This document shows positions 62,881-64,000 of a stretch of 64,000 bases of DNA, in pieces (position 1 is the first letter of the stretch; each line of letters opens with the position of its first letter). This stretch comes from Prorocentrum cordatum. Taxonomy: Eukaryota > Sar > Dinophyceae > Prorocentrales > Prorocentraceae. The stretch is from contig CAUYUJ010014554.1 of NCBI GenBank assembly GCA_963575745.1, positions 60,001-124,000 on the forward strand. The letters run 5' to 3'. The position numbers and the translations under genes were made by a program. A model generated the notes under the pieces. That model was not told the origin of the DNA. It did no database searches and saw only the letters and a program-made list of their open reading frames with translations.

Positions 62881-63348
62881 GTGACCACGCCGGCGTCGGC
62901 ATCCGACGCGCGCCAGGAGAGCGACGCGTTCGATTACCTGGCGATAGACAGCGGGGCAGGCGACGCCAGGCGCCCGCCAGAGTTTGAAGCGACGGGGCCC
63001 GAGGCCTCCTCGAACTGGATCGAGCCGAAGAACCCGCCTCCGCTGGAGGCCGCCACGGGCCAGCAGATCACCCGCGATGGCGCCCGCGAGATCGGTTCCG
63101 CCGCGAAGGCGACCCACCGGGGGAACGAGATCATGAAATTCAGGGCCCAGGTGGCGAGCGCGAGGTGTCCGATCGTTACGCGGCAGGATCTGCGCTAGGT
63201 AGGCTTCGTGGCGAGGTGCGGCTTTTGCGCGAGCGTGATCGAGCCGCCCAGCGGACGTCTGTTCCCGCTTGCATCGCGCGGGCGCATCTGGCACACGCCG
63301 GCAACGCGCGCGGTGGCGGCCAGCGATCGCGCCGTTGAGGCAGCCAGC
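62881..63348 (+). pseudogene. Copia-type retropepsin region with in-frame stop
   Basis: The frame from 62881 contains FDYLAIDSGAGDARRPPEFE (62929-62988) with the retropepsin active-site motif DSGA, then LEAATGQQITRDG (63046-63084), the usual downstream strand of this protease type. It stops at TAG (63196-63198), but the same frame goes on with EPPSGRLFPLASRGRIWHTP, the C-terminal block expected for this region. So the stop is a disabling change in an otherwise continuous domain. Function in an active element: processing of the Gag-Pol polyprotein. Confidence 0.7.
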
Positions 63349-63599
63349 TGAAGCGCATCATATACCGGCTTATTCCGCAGGTCGACGACAGAGGTCGATA
63401 ATGACGATGCACCAGGGCCCGCGGAAAGTGGCGCGGCAAGGGCGCCGTCGGCCCGGCAGCGTCAGCAGGAGCGGCCCCTCCAGCAGCTGCGTCGGCGCCA
63501 ACCCGTTCGACGCGGGCGCGAGATCGCCGGGGGATCATCGTCGATGAGCGGGGCGCGATCGAGCTTTGCGACAGCCCCGAGGCCCGAGTGGGAACGCCG

Positions 63600-64000
63600 C
63601 TTCTCGCTGAACGTCAGCTACGTCGACTCAACCGGCGGCCGCGCCGATCGCGGCGCAAGTCGCGCGCGGCGGGGGGGGGGAGGGGGGTCGCCGCGGGGCA
63701 GACCTGGAGAGAGACGCGCCGCAGGTCTGGATCGACTATTCGTTTCCAGGGGTGCGGGGCACTAGCGACGCGATGATATTGCTGGCGGTCCTGGACTTCG
63801 AGTCGACGGCCGTCGAGAGCTCCAACATCATGGAGAGGGGAATCGTCGATTGCTGCATCGAGGTCCTGGCCCAGGCCCCCCAGTTTGGGGGCCGCAAGCG
63901 CGTCGCGTTGTCCTGCGACCAGGAGAACGTCGTCGCGGCGCTGGGCAGGTCAGCCGCGGCGGAGCGCGGCGAGGAGACGGCCGCGCGGGCGGGGCCGCGG
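63600..64000 (+). pseudogene. Copia-type integrase, N-terminal half, runs off window
   Basis: From about 63701 the frame reads DLERDAPQVWIDYSFPGVRG (first catalytic Asp in WIDYSF, 63734), LLAVLDFESTAVESSNIMER (63779-63838) and VALSCDQENVVAALGRSAAA (63902-63961, second catalytic Asp in CDQEN). The pattern D..F...D of the retroviral-type integrase core is intact in this part. It is open to the window end. Upstream, between 63350 and 63700, the phase changes and the expected HHCC zinc domain is unclear. Confidence 0.7.

Overview
The window looks like nuclear DNA of a eukaryote with a large, repeat-dominated, GC-rich genome. A dinoflagellate is my best reading (about 0.7). The basis is the style of the Ty1/copia-type Gag-Pol and LINE fragments, which I recognise from memory as the kind common in dinoflagellate genomes, a possible relic of the dinoflagellate spliced leader near 28.1 kb, very high GC with long microsatellites, and the absence of any compact gene array. 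No database search was possible.

Layout. 0-5.1 kb is almost wholly tandem repeat: a GAGGCT satellite with a ~155-bp higher-order period, a GGCCTCTTGGGG minisatellite, then a 3-kb CTTCGTGGCCCC array whose left end is duplicated at 7.1-7.7 kb. 5.1-20 kb is intergenic sequence with SINE-like copies, long (TCC)n, (GTT)n, (GAG)n and (GTC)n tracts, a 12-bp ATCGAT satellite, GGGACACCAC and CGCGACCCAC minisatellites, and a few weak coding candidates. 20-29 kb holds several interleaved dispersed families: ~151-bp units, AGGAGGCCCC, an 87-bp CACATGGCGGCG array element, and GGCCTCTTGGGG. 29.2-37.8 kb is a decayed copia-type retrotransposon (Gag, protease C-terminal part, integrase, start of reverse transcriptase) that appears to be interrupted by a ~1.9-kb segment edged by inverted GCGAAAAGT arrays. 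38-44 kb has repeats, a separate Gag-like fragment and a Gln/Pro-rich minus-strand frame. 44-48 kb has several plausible minus-strand coding pieces separated by (TA)n and (TTC)n tracts. 49.5-50.6 kb is a 5'-truncated LINE on the minus strand. 55.5-59.3 kb is a nearly full-length but broken LINE (endonuclease, reverse transcriptase, C-terminal zinc motif). 61.3-62.4 kb is an unidentified decayed minus-strand gene joined to a repeat module that also occurs, inverted, at 38.7-39.2 kb. 62.9-64.0 kb is the protease and integrase start of another copia-type element running off the window.

No intact, confidently functional host gene was found. All recognisable proteins are retrotransposon proteins, and all of them carry stops, frameshifts or changed catalytic residues. 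I see no new enzymatic system. The most unusual material is the architecture of the repeats: shared modules in inverted orientation, a short core motif reused in unrelated repeats, and a possible unclassified insertion inside the copia element.
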